Numbered from the stretch's first letter, positions 16,241 to 26,155 are shown. The stretch is 64,000 bases of DNA from CAYQTE01 sp964420285 (GCA_964420285.1 CAYQTE010000012.1:25273-89272), one strand, 5' to 3'. The notes: a model not told the origin generated them from the sequence alone. Made by a program: numbers and translations.

Positions 16241-17938
16241 ATGGCAAGCCGTTACACGATCGGGCTGGATTTCGGAACCAATTCAATGCGGGCGCTGATC
16301 GTCGACGTGCGCGACGGGAAGGAAATCGCCTCCTTTGTCAGCGATTACGCCAGTGGCGACACGGGCGTGATCGTCGATCCCAACCTGCCCGATCTGGCTC
16401 GGCAACATCCGGCGGATTATCTGGAGGCAATCGAGTCGGGCATCCGTCAGGCGTTGAAAGATGCGGCAAAGACGGATGGGTTCTCGCCCCGGCAGATCAT
16501 CGGAATCGGCGTGGATACCACCGGCAGCACGCCGATGCCGGTGGATTCCCGGTGCCGGGCGCTGGCGTGTCTGCCGGAATTTGCCGCCAATCCCGACGCG
16601 ATGGCCTGGCTGTGGAAGGACCACACATCGCACCGCGAGGCGGCCGAGATCACCGCGGCGGCCGGCAAAATGCGGCCGGCACTCCTGGCCAAGTGCGGGC
16701 AGCGATATTCATCGGAGTGGTTCTGGGCGAAGATCTGGCGATGCCTTCGCGTTTCGCCACGAGTGTTCTCAGCGGCGGCGACGTGGGTGGAAATCGCCGA
16801 TTGGATACCGGCGGTTTTGGCGGGAGTCAGCGACTCATCGAAGATCGTTCGCGGAGTGTGCGCGGCGGGGCATAAGGCCTTTTACAACCCGAATTGGGTC
16901 GGATATCCGGATGAGCAATTCATCGCCTCGCTTGATCCGCAACTGGTGCGCGTGCGGCGGTCGCTGCCGGATAAAGCATATAACGTCGCCACGCCGGCCG
17001 GGCGGCTCAGTGCCGAATGGGCGAAAAAACTTAGCCTGGCCGATGGATTGCCCATCGCGGTGGGCGCGTTCGACGCCCATCTGGGGGCGATCGGTGCGGG
17101 CATCGAGGATGGCACGCTGGTCAAGATCATCGGCACATCGACCTGCGACATCATGGTCTCACCCATGGACCGGCCGCTTGTCGATATACCGGGGCTGTGC
17201 GGCATCGTGCCGGAATCGGTTTTGCCCGGTTATTACGGGCTGGAAGCCGGGCAGAGCGCGGTGGGGGATATTTTCAAATGGCTGGTGTCGCGGATCGAGC
17301 CCGGCGGCACCGCGGCCGGGTCGCATGAACATCTCAGCGGCCTGGCGTCGCACATCCGTCCGGGCGAGAGCGGATTGCTGTGTCTCGACTGGCACAACGG
17401 CAATCGCACGGTGCTGGTCGATCAGCGGCTCACCGGACTGATGGTCGGGCTGAATCTGCAAACCTCGCCGGCCGAGATTTATCGCGCCCTGATCGAAGCC
17501 ACCGCCATGGGCGCCCGCGTCATCATGGAACGGTTCGAGGAATACGGCGTGCCGGTGCGGCGAATCGTCAATTGCGGCGGAATCTCGGCACGCAATCCGC
17601 TGGTCATGCAGATCTACGCCGACGTCATGAACCGCCCCATCGCCATCTCGCGCAGCCTGCAAACCTGCGCCCTGGGATCGACGGTGGCGGCGGCGGTCAT
17701 GGCCGGCAAATCGGCCGGGGGCTACGACGATTTCCCGACCGCCATCAAAGCGATGACCGGGGTGCAGGACCGCATCTTCACGCCCGACAAGAACGCGGCG
17801 GCGGTTTACGAGAAACTCTTTGCGATCTACAAGCGGCTGCACGATGCCTTCGGCGTGGCCGGTCACACGGGCGATTTGTCGGGTGTGATGAAGGAACTTC
17901 TGGACATCCGCGACAGCATTCGCGGCCAACATGCGTAA
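16241..17938 (+). CDS. araB: Ribulokinase
   Basis: A 565-residue FGGY-family kinase that phosphorylates L-ribulose to L-ribulose-5-phosphate. TIGLDFGTNSMRALIVDV is the first phosphate loop, with the AraB-specific FGTNS. IIGIGVDTTGSTPMPVD and WLWKDHTSHREAAEI are ribulokinase hallmarks, as are AFDAHLGAIGAGIEDG with KIIGTSTCDIMV (second nucleotide-binding part) and IVNCGGISARNPLVMQIYAD. Length matches AraB (about 560). GGAAGAG precedes ATG 16241. First gene of the araB-araA-araD set. Confidence 0.94.
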   Translation: MASRYTIGLDFGTNSMRALIVDVRDGKEIASFVSDYASGDTGVIVDPNLPDLARQHPADYLEAIESGIRQALKDAAKTDGFSPRQIIGIGVDTTGSTPMPVDSRCRALACLPEFAANPDAMAWLWKDHTSHREAAEITAAAGKMRPALLAKCGQRYSSEWFWAKIWRCLRVSPRVFSAAATWVEIADWIPAVLAGVSDSSKIVRGVCAAGHKAFYNPNWVGYPDEQFIASLDPQLVRVRRSLPDKAYNVATPAGRLSAEWAKKLSLADGLPIAVGAFDAHLGAIGAGIEDGTLVKIIGTSTCDIMVSPMDRPLVDIPGLCGIVPESVLPGYYGLEAGQSAVGDIFKWLVSRIEPGGTAAGSHEHLSGLASHIRPGESGLLCLDWHNGNRTVLVDQRLTGLMVGLNLQTSPAEIYRALIEATAMGARVIMERFEEYGVPVRRIVNCGGISARNPLVMQIYADVMNRPIAISRSLQTCALGSTVAAAVMAGKSAGGYDDFPTAIKAMTGVQDRIFTPDKNAAAVYEKLFAIYKRLHDAFGVAGHTGDLSGVMKELLDIRDSIRGQHA

Positions 17939-17981
17939 TTTGCGCGGGGTCCGCGATGCGGACCGTACAGTGGAGAAATTC

Positions 17982-19499
17982 ATGTCTGATGCGTTTGCCA
18001 AACCGGAAATATGGTTCATCACCGGCAGCCAGCATTTATATGGGCCGGGGCCTCTCAAGCAGGTGTCGGAAAATTCGCGGGCGATGGTCAAGGCGCTGAA
18101 CGATAGCGGACGGCTGCCGCTGGCGATCGTACACAAGCCAATCGTCACCACGCCGGACCAGGTACGGGCCGTGTGCATGGAAGCCAGCGGCGATAGCGCC
18201 TGCGGCGGCGTCATACTGTGGATGCACACATTTTCGCCGTCGAAGATGTGGATCGGCGGGCTGCGGTCGCTGAGCAAGCCCATGCTGCACCTGCACACGC
18301 AGTTCAATCTCGAGCTGCCGTGGGGCACGATCGACATGGATTTCATGAATCTCAACCAGTCCGCCCACGGCGATCGCGAGGCGGGATTCATTCATGCTCG
18401 ATTGCGCCTGCCGCGGAAGGTGGTCGTCGGGCATTTTTCCGATGGTGAGGTTCAGGATCGCGTGGCGGCGTGGATGCGGGCGGCGCGGGCGTGGCACGAT
18501 GCCCAGGGGGCGAAGATCGCGCGCTTTGGTGACAACATGCGGCAGGTCGCCGTGACGGACGGCGATAAAGTCGCGGCCGAGGCGAGGTTTGGGTATGCGG
18601 TCAATGGATATGGCGTGGGAGACCTGGTGGCCGGCGTCAATGCGGCCAGCGACAGCGATGTCGATCGGCTGTGCGCGGAGTATCAGGAGCAATACAAAGT
18701 TGCCAAAGAGCTTCGCAAGGGCGGCGCTCGGCATGAATCATTGCGCGACGGGGCGCGGATCGAACTGGGTTTGCGGGCGTTTCTCAAAGACGGCGGGTTC
18801 AAGGGATTCACGACGACGTTCGAGGATTTGCACGGCCTCAAGCAACTGCCCGGCCTGGCGGTGCAGCGGCTTATGAATGATGGATACGGCTTTGGGGCCG
18901 AGGGGGATTGGAAGACCTGCGCGCTCTTGCGTGCGATGAAGGCGATGGCGGCCGATCTGCCCGGCGGGACGAGTTTCATGGAGGATTACACGTATCATCT
19001 GGCCAAGGGCGGCGAACTGGTGCTGGGGGCGCACATGCTGGAGATTTGCCCGTCGATCGCCTCCGGCAAGCCGAGTCTGGAGATTCATCCGCTGGGCATC
19101 GGCGGCAAGCAAGACCCGGTGCGCCTGGTCTTCGACGCCCCGCGCGGGCCGGCTCTCAATGCATCGATGGTCGATCTGGGCAACCGCTTCCGCCTGGTGG
19201 TCAATGAGGTGGATGTGGTCGGCCCGAGTAAACCCCTGCCGAAACTGCCGGTGGCGCGGGCCGTGTGGAAATGCCGCCCCGATTTCAAGACGGCCGCCGG
19301 AGCCTGGATTCACGCCGGCGGGGCGCATCACACGGGGTTCAGTTATGCTGTGACCAGCGAGATGTTGGAGGATTTCGCCGAGATCGCGGGAATTGAGATG
19401 CTGGTGATTGACGGCGATACCTGCCTGTGCGATTTCAAGCAGCAGATTCGGAATAATGAGACGTATTACCACCTGATGGGCGGGTTGGGGCGGGTGTAG
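17982..19499 (+). CDS. araA: L-arabinose isomerase
   Basis: A 505-residue isomerase converting L-arabinose to L-ribulose with a divalent metal (usually Mn). It opens with PEIWFITGSQHLYGP and continues with LWMHTFSPSKMWIGGL, LHLHTQFNLELPWGTIDMDF and MNLNQSAHGDRE, all AraA signatures. Metal ligands lie in FEDLHGL-region Glu, TSFMEDYTYHL (Glu), AHMLEICPS (His) and AGGAHHTGFSY (His). ATG 17982 is chosen (GTGGAG seven bases upstream); the frame is open 17 codons earlier, overlapping araB. The full length and all ligand blocks suggest an active enzyme. Confidence 0.95.
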   Translation: MSDAFAKPEIWFITGSQHLYGPGPLKQVSENSRAMVKALNDSGRLPLAIVHKPIVTTPDQVRAVCMEASGDSACGGVILWMHTFSPSKMWIGGLRSLSKPMLHLHTQFNLELPWGTIDMDFMNLNQSAHGDREAGFIHARLRLPRKVVVGHFSDGEVQDRVAAWMRAARAWHDAQGAKIARFGDNMRQVAVTDGDKVAAEARFGYAVNGYGVGDLVAGVNAASDSDVDRLCAEYQEQYKVAKELRKGGARHESLRDGARIELGLRAFLKDGGFKGFTTTFEDLHGLKQLPGLAVQRLMNDGYGFGAEGDWKTCALLRAMKAMAADLPGGTSFMEDYTYHLAKGGELVLGAHMLEICPSIASGKPSLEIHPLGIGGKQDPVRLVFDAPRGPALNASMVDLGNRFRLVVNEVDVVGPSKPLPKLPVARAVWKCRPDFKTAAGAWIHAGGAHHTGFSYAVTSEMLEDFAEIAGIEMLVIDGDTCLCDFKQQIRNNETYYHLMGGLGRV

Positions 19500-19509
19500 G
19501 AATCTCGAT

Positions 19510-20214
19510 ATGAGCTACGAACAACTAAGAGAAAAAGTCTGCAAAGCCAACAAAGCCCTGGTCGAGGCTGGGCTTGTCGTGCTGACATGGGGCAACGCGG
19601 GGGCGGTGGATCGGGAATTGGGAGTGATGGCGATCAAGCCGAGCGGGGTGGCGTATAGTGTACTGCGGCCGGAGGATATTGTGGTGCTGTCGCTGGCGGA
19701 TGGGAAGGTGGTGGAGGGGACGGGCCGGCCGTCGTCGGATACGCCGACGTATCTGGAGTTGTTCCGGTCGCTGCCGTCGATCGGGGCGATCGTGCATACG
19801 CACAGCACGTACGCGACGAGTTTCGCGCAGGCGGGACGCGAGATTCCCTGCTTCGGAACGACACAGGCGGATAATTTTTATGGAACGATCCCCGTCACGC
19901 GGCCGCTGCGGCGGGAGGAGATCGAAAGCGAGTATGAGAAGAACACGGGCAAGGTGATCGTGGAGAAGTTCTCATCCGGGGAAATTGATCCGAAGCAGGT
20001 GCCGGGGGTTCTGGTGGCCAGTCATGCGCCATTTGCGTGGGGGCCGACGCCGGAGAAGGCGGTCGAGAACGCGATCGTGCTGGAGTTCGCGGCGCAGATG
20101 GCGATGTGGAGTTTGATCGTTAATCCGAACCAGGGACCGATCGGCCAGCCGCTGCTGGACAAGCATTTTCTTCGCAAACACGGGCCGGGGGCTTATTACG
20201 GACAACCGAAATGA
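19510..20214 (+). CDS. araD: L-ribulose-5-phosphate 4-epimerase
   Basis: A 234-residue class II aldolase-fold epimerase that converts L-ribulose-5-phosphate to D-xylulose-5-phosphate, completing arabinose entry into the pentose phosphate pathway. Phosphate-binding residues lie in VVLTWGNAGAVDRE and AIKPSGVAYSVL. Zinc ligands are the two His of AIVHTHSTYAT (about residues 96 and 98) and the later His in VLVASHAPFAWG. Asp in RPSSDTPTYLELF is also conserved. It starts 10 bases after araA, with AGGA upstream. It differs from E. coli AraD at TWGNAGA versus TWGNVSA. Confidence 0.94.
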   Translation: MSYEQLREKVCKANKALVEAGLVVLTWGNAGAVDRELGVMAIKPSGVAYSVLRPEDIVVLSLADGKVVEGTGRPSSDTPTYLELFRSLPSIGAIVHTHSTYATSFAQAGREIPCFGTTQADNFYGTIPVTRPLRREEIESEYEKNTGKVIVEKFSSGEIDPKQVPGVLVASHAPFAWGPTPEKAVENAIVLEFAAQMAMWSLIVNPNQGPIGQPLLDKHFLRKHGPGAYYGQPK

Positions 20215-20224
20215 GTGCAAAACG

Positions 20225-20896
20225 ATGAATGCAAAATTCGGCGTGATATTCGACGTGGATGGCGTTTTGGTGGACAGCTACAAGGCGCATCTGCAATCGT
20301 GGCAGAAGGCCGCGGCGACGTATGGCCTGACGATGAGCGAGCACGATTTCGCCCGCACCTTCGGCCGGAAATCCGTGGACATCATCAACACCCTCTGGCC
20401 GGGGCGGTTCGACGCTGCCGGTGCACTGGCGTTTGACACGGCCAAGGAATCCGCCATGCGCGATATTCTGCGGGCGGATTTCCCGGAGATGCCGGGGGCC
20501 AGCCAATTGCTGGCGGCGCTGCACGCGGCCGGGTTTGGGATGGCGATCGGATCGTCCGGGCCGCCGGAGAATGTGGAACTGGTCCGCGCGACGCTGCGCA
20601 ACGGGCAATGGATCACCGCCGCGGTAAATGGATATGAAGTGAAACGGGGCAAGCCGGACCCGGAGGTGTTTCTGACGGCCGGCTCCAAGTTGGGTCTGCC
20701 GCCGCGATCGTGCGCCGTGGTGGAAGACGCGGTGGCCGGCGTTCAGGCGGCGCGGGCGGCCGGGATGGTTGCCATCGGCCTGACGGGCACAAACCCGCGG
20801 GAAAAGCTGGCGCCCGATTCGACGATCGTGGTCGATAAGCTCAGCGAATTGTCGCCCGAATTGATCGCGCGATTGCTGACGGCGCCGACGCGGTGA
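20225..20896 (+). CDS. HAD-superfamily phosphatase (beta-phosphoglucomutase-like)
   Basis: A 223-residue HAD hydrolase, subfamily IA with the small alpha-helical cap. Motif I is GVIFDVDGVLVDSYKAH (Asp nucleophile and the second Asp at about residues 10 and 12). Motif II is GMAIGSSGPPENVEL, the Lys is in VKRGKPDPEVFL, and motif III/IV is SCAVVEDAVAGVQAARAAGM. It resembles beta-phosphoglucomutase and sugar-phosphate phosphatases. It lies 10 bases after araD, so it may be transcribed with araBAD and remove or isomerise a sugar phosphate; that is inferred from position only. Confidence 0.85.
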   Translation: MNAKFGVIFDVDGVLVDSYKAHLQSWQKAAATYGLTMSEHDFARTFGRKSVDIINTLWPGRFDAAGALAFDTAKESAMRDILRADFPEMPGASQLLAALHAAGFGMAIGSSGPPENVELVRATLRNGQWITAAVNGYEVKRGKPDPEVFLTAGSKLGLPPRSCAVVEDAVAGVQAARAAGMVAIGLTGTNPREKLAPDSTIVVDKLSELSPELIARLLTAPTR

Positions 20897-20909
20897 AGCG
20901 GGCCGAAGC

Positions 20910-23636
20910 TCATGCCGGATTTTCGCGAGATTCCTGTTCAGGCACAGGGCTGCCGGCCGCTGCCTGTCTGTTCAGCAGCCACATGAGGATCGGCCGCACC
21001 ACCAGGATTGTCGCCAGATAGATGCACGCGGTTCCGACGGCCATGACTTCGCCGAGGCTCTTGAGCCCCTGGTGATGGGCGAAGCCAAAGAAGAACCCGA
21101 AGCTGCTGGAGGTGATCAGCGCGCATAGCAGCAGGGCCTTGTCGCTGGTATCCCACGTGGTCCAGCCCCGGCGGTGATCGTGCAGGGCTTCGCGGTAGCG
21201 ATGGATCATAAACACGCCGTATTCGTGCCCGGCGCCGATGAGGATGGGCAGGCCGAAGAAATTCGCGAAATTCCAGTCGATGCCGAAGTAGCCCATCAGT
21301 TCGACCAGCACGGGAATGCCCAGCGCCAGCACGCCAACCGCGATGAGCGTGTGTCCGATGTGGCCCAGATCAAACAGCACCAGGATGAAGATGAGCGTCA
21401 GCGCATAAGCGGCCGATGTGTAGAACGACGCCTGGATCGATTGGGTCGAGTGGTAGATGTCCGAGGCGATGCCGGTGACGGGCGGCGCGCCGGGAACAGC
21501 GGCCACGCGGGCTTCGATGTCGGTCTCAAATTCTCGCAGATCGGTGCGGTCCCAGAGATTCTTCTTGGGGACGATGTACAAAGCCCAATACCCATCGTCG
21601 CTGCGCAGGTGCGCGCGAAGCGGGGCCGGCGCGGCGTCGATGTCTGGCCGCGGCGGAGTCAGATCGCCGACGATCGACTTCAGTTCGGTGACGAACATCG
21701 ACTGCCAGAGGGACAGCCGTTTGGCGACGGCAGCGGGATCGGAGGGATGCTCCAGCGCGGCGGCCAAATCGTTCAGGGCGTGTGCGGCGGTGGAAAAATC
21801 CGGACCTGGTTGTGCGGAATATTTGTCGGCCAGGGCCCGGGCTTTGGCGGCGATGGCGGTCAGATCGACGGGCGTGACATCCGGCGGCGTGCCCCATTGG
21901 ATCGACGACAGGCCGGGGATCTTCGCCGTTAACCCGGGGAGCGCCGTGCGGTTATCGTAGGCGTTAAGGAAACTGCTGGTGTAATCGACCAGCGGCGATT
22001 TCAGCGCGGCGTCGCGCACGGGACGCAGGCTTTCGAGGTTCTTCGACATGACAACGGCCGACCAGGTTTGCAGTTTGTCGACAAGCTTGACCGACGGCAG
22101 TTTCTGGGCCTGGAGCTTGAGCAGGTCGGAATCGAACGTGGTCCTGTGAATCCACGGCAAACCCCCAAGCAGCGGAATAATCCACAACGGAACCAGCAGC
22201 AGCCGCCATCGCGCCGCGCGCGGCCGTGGTGCGTGTTCCCGCCGACGCCGGGCCAGCGGCACCAGGGGAATTTGCGGCGGCAGCAACACCAGCAGCGCCG
22301 GCAGCACCGTATACCCGGCCACCAGACACAGGAACAATCCCCCGCCGGCGATGATTCCCAGTTCGGCCGCGCCGCGAAAATCGGTCAGCGTGGCGACGAG
22401 AAACGCCCCGGCCGCGCCGGCACAGGCGGTATTGATCGGCAATGCCACGTGCGTGAAGACATTGACCCAGATGACCGATGGCTTTCGCGATCGGGCCGCT
22501 TCCTGACGATAGCGCGAGAGAATCTGCACCAGGTAATCCATTCCGATCCCGATCAGCGCAATCAGAAAGACGATCGAAAGGATATTGAGCCGGCCGACCG
22601 CCAGCGTGGCCCAGCCGAATGTCCAGCCGATCCCGGCCAGCAGCGAAATCTCCGACGCCAGCGCCAGCCAGACCGATCGCAGAAACAGGATCAGCAGCGC
22701 GAAGATCGTGCAGAGGGCGACGGCCTCGGTGACATGGGAATCGTGATCGGTCGTTTCCATCTGATCGGCTTCCAGCGTCGGCCGGCCGGTCACGCCGATG
22801 TCGAATTCGGGGAATGCGGCTCCGGCGGCTTCCGCGGCATCGCGGATGGCGTTGACGGCGCGGCTGATGGCGGTCAGCGAGGTGAAATCGCGATGCGGGT
22901 ACACCTGGACCAGAAGCAGATGGTTTCTTGGGTTGGTGGCATCGGCAACATAGGAATAACCGAGCACTCTGGGATCTTTGGCGCTCAGGGCGATCAGATC
23001 GGGAACCAGTCCGCCAACCTGGATCGGTGATGATGTTGAAGCCGTGGCCGCCAGTTGCCCCGCGAACATGCCGGTGAATTGAGCGGCGTTGGTTTGCGGC
23101 GGGTCTTGCACGCCCATCTTGGAGATGGCGCGTTCGACGGGCGTGCGTCCAAAGACAAGATCGCCAAAGGACGGCTGGCCCCAAAGTGAAGCCAGCGGGA
23201 CAAAATCCGCCAGTTGCTTTTCATGGGCCGGCAGATCTTCCGGATCGTCATACAACAACCCGGATTCCCCCAGCGAATTGGGATCGACGTGCGACTCAAC
23301 GGCATCAACGTAATTGGTCAGCCGGCGCTCGGCCGCGTCGATGGCGTCAGCGGCGGCGGTCCAGCGGGAGAGGGGAGGATACGGCTGTGACTGCTTCGGT
23401 TCGATGATGATATACACCGCTTCGTTTTCGTGGAACCGGCCGATGTAATCCAGATAATTACGGAAGAACGGCACGTGCGAACTGAAGAGCTCGTTCTCAT
23501 CGGTCGAGATCGTCAGACGCGTCGCTGCCAGCGTGCCGGCGGCCACAAACGCCACCCCGGCGATGACCAGCGTCAGCCGCGGACGCTCGACGATGCCCAG
23601 AACCAGCCGCAGAATCGCTCGATGAAACCAACTCAT
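20910..23636 (-). CDS. hpnN: Hopanoid-associated RND transporter (MMPL family)
   Basis: A 908-residue inner-membrane transporter. One helix at residues 10-40 (LVIAGVAFVAAGTLAATRL) is followed by the SXDENELFSSHVPFFRNYLDY entry of HpnN-like proteins, a large periplasmic loop, a helix bundle (about 270-450), a second loop, and a last bundle with LPILIGAGHEYGVFMIHRYR, the conserved GxGxdY/GxE-type motif. HpnN moves hopanoids to the outer membrane in Rhodopseudomonas. ATG 23636 is chosen: the earlier in-frame start overlaps the divergent squalene-hopene cyclase gene. Position beside shc supports the hopanoid call over a generic MMPL protein. Confidence 0.82.
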   Translation of the reverse strand: MSWFHRAILRLVLGIVERPRLTLVIAGVAFVAAGTLAATRLTISTDENELFSSHVPFFRNYLDYIGRFHENEAVYIIIEPKQSQPYPPLSRWTAAADAIDAAERRLTNYVDAVESHVDPNSLGESGLLYDDPEDLPAHEKQLADFVPLASLWGQPSFGDLVFGRTPVERAISKMGVQDPPQTNAAQFTGMFAGQLAATASTSSPIQVGGLVPDLIALSAKDPRVLGYSYVADATNPRNHLLLVQVYPHRDFTSLTAISRAVNAIRDAAEAAGAAFPEFDIGVTGRPTLEADQMETTDHDSHVTEAVALCTIFALLILFLRSVWLALASEISLLAGIGWTFGWATLAVGRLNILSIVFLIALIGIGMDYLVQILSRYRQEAARSRKPSVIWVNVFTHVALPINTACAGAAGAFLVATLTDFRGAAELGIIAGGGLFLCLVAGYTVLPALLVLLPPQIPLVPLARRRREHAPRPRAARWRLLLVPLWIIPLLGGLPWIHRTTFDSDLLKLQAQKLPSVKLVDKLQTWSAVVMSKNLESLRPVRDAALKSPLVDYTSSFLNAYDNRTALPGLTAKIPGLSSIQWGTPPDVTPVDLTAIAAKARALADKYSAQPGPDFSTAAHALNDLAAALEHPSDPAAVAKRLSLWQSMFVTELKSIVGDLTPPRPDIDAAPAPLRAHLRSDDGYWALYIVPKKNLWDRTDLREFETDIEARVAAVPGAPPVTGIASDIYHSTQSIQASFYTSAAYALTLIFILVLFDLGHIGHTLIAVGVLALGIPVLVELMGYFGIDWNFANFFGLPILIGAGHEYGVFMIHRYREALHDHRRGWTTWDTSDKALLLCALITSSSFGFFFGFAHHQGLKSLGEVMAVGTACIYLATILVVRPILMWLLNRQAAAGSPVPEQESRENPA

Positions 23637-23674
23637 GGGACGGGTGTTATACGGGAAATGGGGCTTTGGCTGAA

Positions 23675-25756
23675 ATGCCGGATTTGAAGCCGAAGGCACT
23701 CGGTGGTAACGTCCGGCCGGGAATGAACCGGGTCACGGGAAGGAACGCGATCGCATCTGTGTCAGATATGAATGTGCCAGACAACGCGGCGGGCGTCGCA
23801 ACCGCGACAGGCGAACCATCGCCCGTCGCGGCTGACGTTCCACACGCACAGGCATCTCCCGACGATGCCATCGGCATCGCTGTTCGCGCGGCATTGCAAC
23901 GGGCTGTCGCCGCACTGCTGGAAAAGCAGAAACCCGACGGCCATTGGTGCGGTGAACTCGAAGGCGACAGCATCCTCGAATCGGAATACCTGCTGATGAA
24001 GTTCATCATCGGCCAGGAATCCGATCCCGATCTCCCCAAGATCGCCAACTATCTCCGCCGTCTCCACGTTCCCGACGGCGGGTGGAACCTCTACCCCGGC
24101 GGGCCGGACGATCTCTCGGCCACCGTCAAGGCGTATTTCGCCCTCAAACTCATGGGCGACGATCCCTCCGCCCCGCACATGGCCTCGGCGCGACGAGTCT
24201 GCCTTCGCCTCGGCGGGGCTGAACAGGTCAACAGCTTCTCCATGTTCTATCTGGCTTCGCTGGGCCAGGTGAGCTACTCGGGCTGTCCCGCCATCCCGCC
24301 GGAGATCGTCTTTATCCCGCGCTGGTGCTATTTCAACATGTACTCGGTGTCGGCATGGACGCGGACGATGATCCTGCCGCTGTCCCTGGTCGTGACATTG
24401 CGCCCGGTGCGCCAGCTTCCGCCAGAGCGGGGCATCAGCGAGCTGTTTGTCGATTCGCCGAGCGCGGCCGTGCTGGGACGCAATTTGCACGGGCTGCCGC
24501 GCAATTGGAAGGACTTCTTCCTTTATATCGATCGCATCCTCAAGCGCTACGAGGAATCACCGATCGAAAGTCTGCGCGCCAAAGCCATCGCGATATCGCG
24601 GCAATGGCTGCTGGATCACATGAAAGGCTCCCAGGGCCTTGGCGCGATCTTCCCGCCGATGGTCTACATGCTCATCGTCTTGCGCGCTCTGGGCTACAGG
24701 GACGACGATGAGGTTGTGCAAACGGCGCATCGGCACTTGAAGGATTTCTACATCGAAGAGGGCGACACCATCCGCCTGCAGCCGTGCCTCTCGCCCGTGT
24801 GGGATACAGGCATCGCCCTGCACGCGCTGGCGGAAACGGGCCTGTCGCCCGATTCGGACCCGGCCGTGCGCGCGACGCGGTGGCTTCTGGGCAAGGAATG
24901 CCGCACCGCCTCCGACTGGCAGATCAATTGCCCGCCCATCGAAGCCTCCGGCTGGTTCTTCGAGTATTCCAATCCCCATTATCCCGATGTCGATGACACC
25001 GCCATGGTGCTCATGGCCATGCGTCGAGCCGGCGGCGAAGCCGCGGCCGGCGCCATCGGACGCGGCGTACGCTGGCTCCTGGCCATGCAAAACGACGACG
25101 GCGGCTGGGCGGCGTTCGATCGCACTCGCGATCGCCCCCTGCTGGAAAAAATCCCCTTCGCCGACCACAACGCCATGCAGGATCCAAGCTGCCCCGACAT
25201 CACCGGCCGCACCCTCGAAGGCCTCGGCCACTGCGGTTATCGCACCGACCACAAGGCCGTCGTACGCGCCATCGACTATCTCCGGCGCACCCAGGATTCG
25301 GCCGGAGGTTGGTGGGGTCGCTGGGGCGTGAATTTCATTTACGGAACCTGGCAGGTTCTCAGCGGCCTGAAATCCGTCGGCGAGTCGATGGATAAAGACT
25401 ACGTCCTCCGCGCCGCCCGCTGGTTGGAACACTGCCAGAAATCCGACGGAAGCTGGGGCGAAACCTGCGGCAGCTACGACAATCCCGTCCTCAAAGGCAC
25501 GGGCGAATCCACTCCATCCCAAACCGCCTGGGGCACGATGGGCCTGCTGGTCGCCCGCGGCCCCGACGACCCGGCCGCACAAAAGGGAATCCGCTGGCTC
25601 ATCGACCACCAGCTTCCCGATGGCTCATGGGCCGAATCCCTCTGCACCGGCACAGGCTTTCCCAGAGTGTTCTACCTCAAATACCACCTCTATCGCCTCT
25701 ATTTCCCGCTGATGGCGCTGGCGAAATTCGATCGGCTGCGAGGAAAAGAGAAATAA
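23675..25756 (+). CDS. shc: Squalene-hopene cyclase
   Basis: About 693 residues. This is a terpene cyclase that folds squalene into hopene/diplopterol at the membrane. The catalytic acid motif is PDVDDTAM (DxDDTA, about residue 437). QW repeats are plentiful: KQKPDGHWCGEL, VPDGGWNLYPGGPDDL, QNDDGGWAAFD, DSAGGWWGRWGVNFIYGTW, KSDGSWGETCGSYD and LPDGSWAESLCTGTGFP. The first 60 residues are a low-complexity, poorly conserved extension, so the true start could be 23675, 23723 or 23768. It is divergent from hpnN with little space between, so the two promoters must overlap the gene starts. Confidence 0.94.
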   Translation: MPDLKPKALGGNVRPGMNRVTGRNAIASVSDMNVPDNAAGVATATGEPSPVAADVPHAQASPDDAIGIAVRAALQRAVAALLEKQKPDGHWCGELEGDSILESEYLLMKFIIGQESDPDLPKIANYLRRLHVPDGGWNLYPGGPDDLSATVKAYFALKLMGDDPSAPHMASARRVCLRLGGAEQVNSFSMFYLASLGQVSYSGCPAIPPEIVFIPRWCYFNMYSVSAWTRTMILPLSLVVTLRPVRQLPPERGISELFVDSPSAAVLGRNLHGLPRNWKDFFLYIDRILKRYEESPIESLRAKAIAISRQWLLDHMKGSQGLGAIFPPMVYMLIVLRALGYRDDDEVVQTAHRHLKDFYIEEGDTIRLQPCLSPVWDTGIALHALAETGLSPDSDPAVRATRWLLGKECRTASDWQINCPPIEASGWFFEYSNPHYPDVDDTAMVLMAMRRAGGEAAAGAIGRGVRWLLAMQNDDGGWAAFDRTRDRPLLEKIPFADHNAMQDPSCPDITGRTLEGLGHCGYRTDHKAVVRAIDYLRRTQDSAGGWWGRWGVNFIYGTWQVLSGLKSVGESMDKDYVLRAARWLEHCQKSDGSWGETCGSYDNPVLKGTGESTPSQTAWGTMGLLVARGPDDPAAQKGIRWLIDHQLPDGSWAESLCTGTGFPRVFYLKYHLYRLYFPLMALAKFDRLRGKEK

Positions 25757-25781
25757 ACCGCAAAGACGCCGTGACGCAAAG
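25752..25781 (+). repeat. Left arm of an inverted repeat (AACCGCAAAGACGCC family)
   Basis: These 30 bases are the reverse complement of 26126-26155 with one mismatch. The core ACCGCAAAGACGCC also occurs at 46229 and 46485. The left arm includes the shc stop codon. Confidence 0.7.
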
Positions 25782-25834
25782 GTGGAACGCGCCAGGATAT
25801 CCCCTCCATGCAGCCGTTGGGCGGGCCAATACGC

Positions 25835-26041
25835 TCAGCCGCCTGCTTTCCTGGCGCATGAATCGTCCGGCGGCAATACCAGTTTGAGATTCAGCTTCGC
25901 CCGAAGTTGCTCGAAGATTCGATTTGTCTCTTCCATGTGCTCGCGCATGTTGCCACGGTGCTTTGCAGCGATCTGTTCGCGCACACGACGCACGTCATCA
26001 ACTGCCGTCGGCTCATGTTCGGTCGATGCACGGTCAGCCAT
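25835..26041 (-). CDS. Small helical protein, possible orphan antitoxin
   Basis: A 68-residue, charged, helical protein: ADRASTEHEPTAVDDVRRVR, then EQIAAKHRGNMREHMEETNR, IFEQLRAKLNLKLVLPP. GGAGG lies six bases before ATG 26041. The pattern (short, acidic N-terminus, DDVRRxREQIAxK helix) resembles small antitoxin-like proteins widespread in planctomycetes and cyanobacteria, but I cannot name a family. No toxin gene is next to it. It is enclosed by the inverted repeat 25752-25781/26126-26155. Confidence 0.5.
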   Translation of the reverse strand: MADRASTEHEPTAVDDVRRVREQIAAKHRGNMREHMEETNRIFEQLRAKLNLKLVLPPDDSCARKAGG

Positions 26042-26125
26042 TGTCGTCCTCCACTACCATCAGGTCAGGCGTCACGATCTGGGGCATCAACTTATCATCA
26101 AGAGTTGACCTTGGCGTGGTTTGAT

Positions 26126-26155
26126 CTTTGCGCCACGGCGTCTTTGCGGTTTATT
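26126..26155 (+). repeat. Right arm of the inverted repeat
   Basis: Reverse complement of 25752-25781 at 29 of 30 positions. It overlaps the last codons of the 149-residue gene on the minus strand. Confidence 0.7.
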
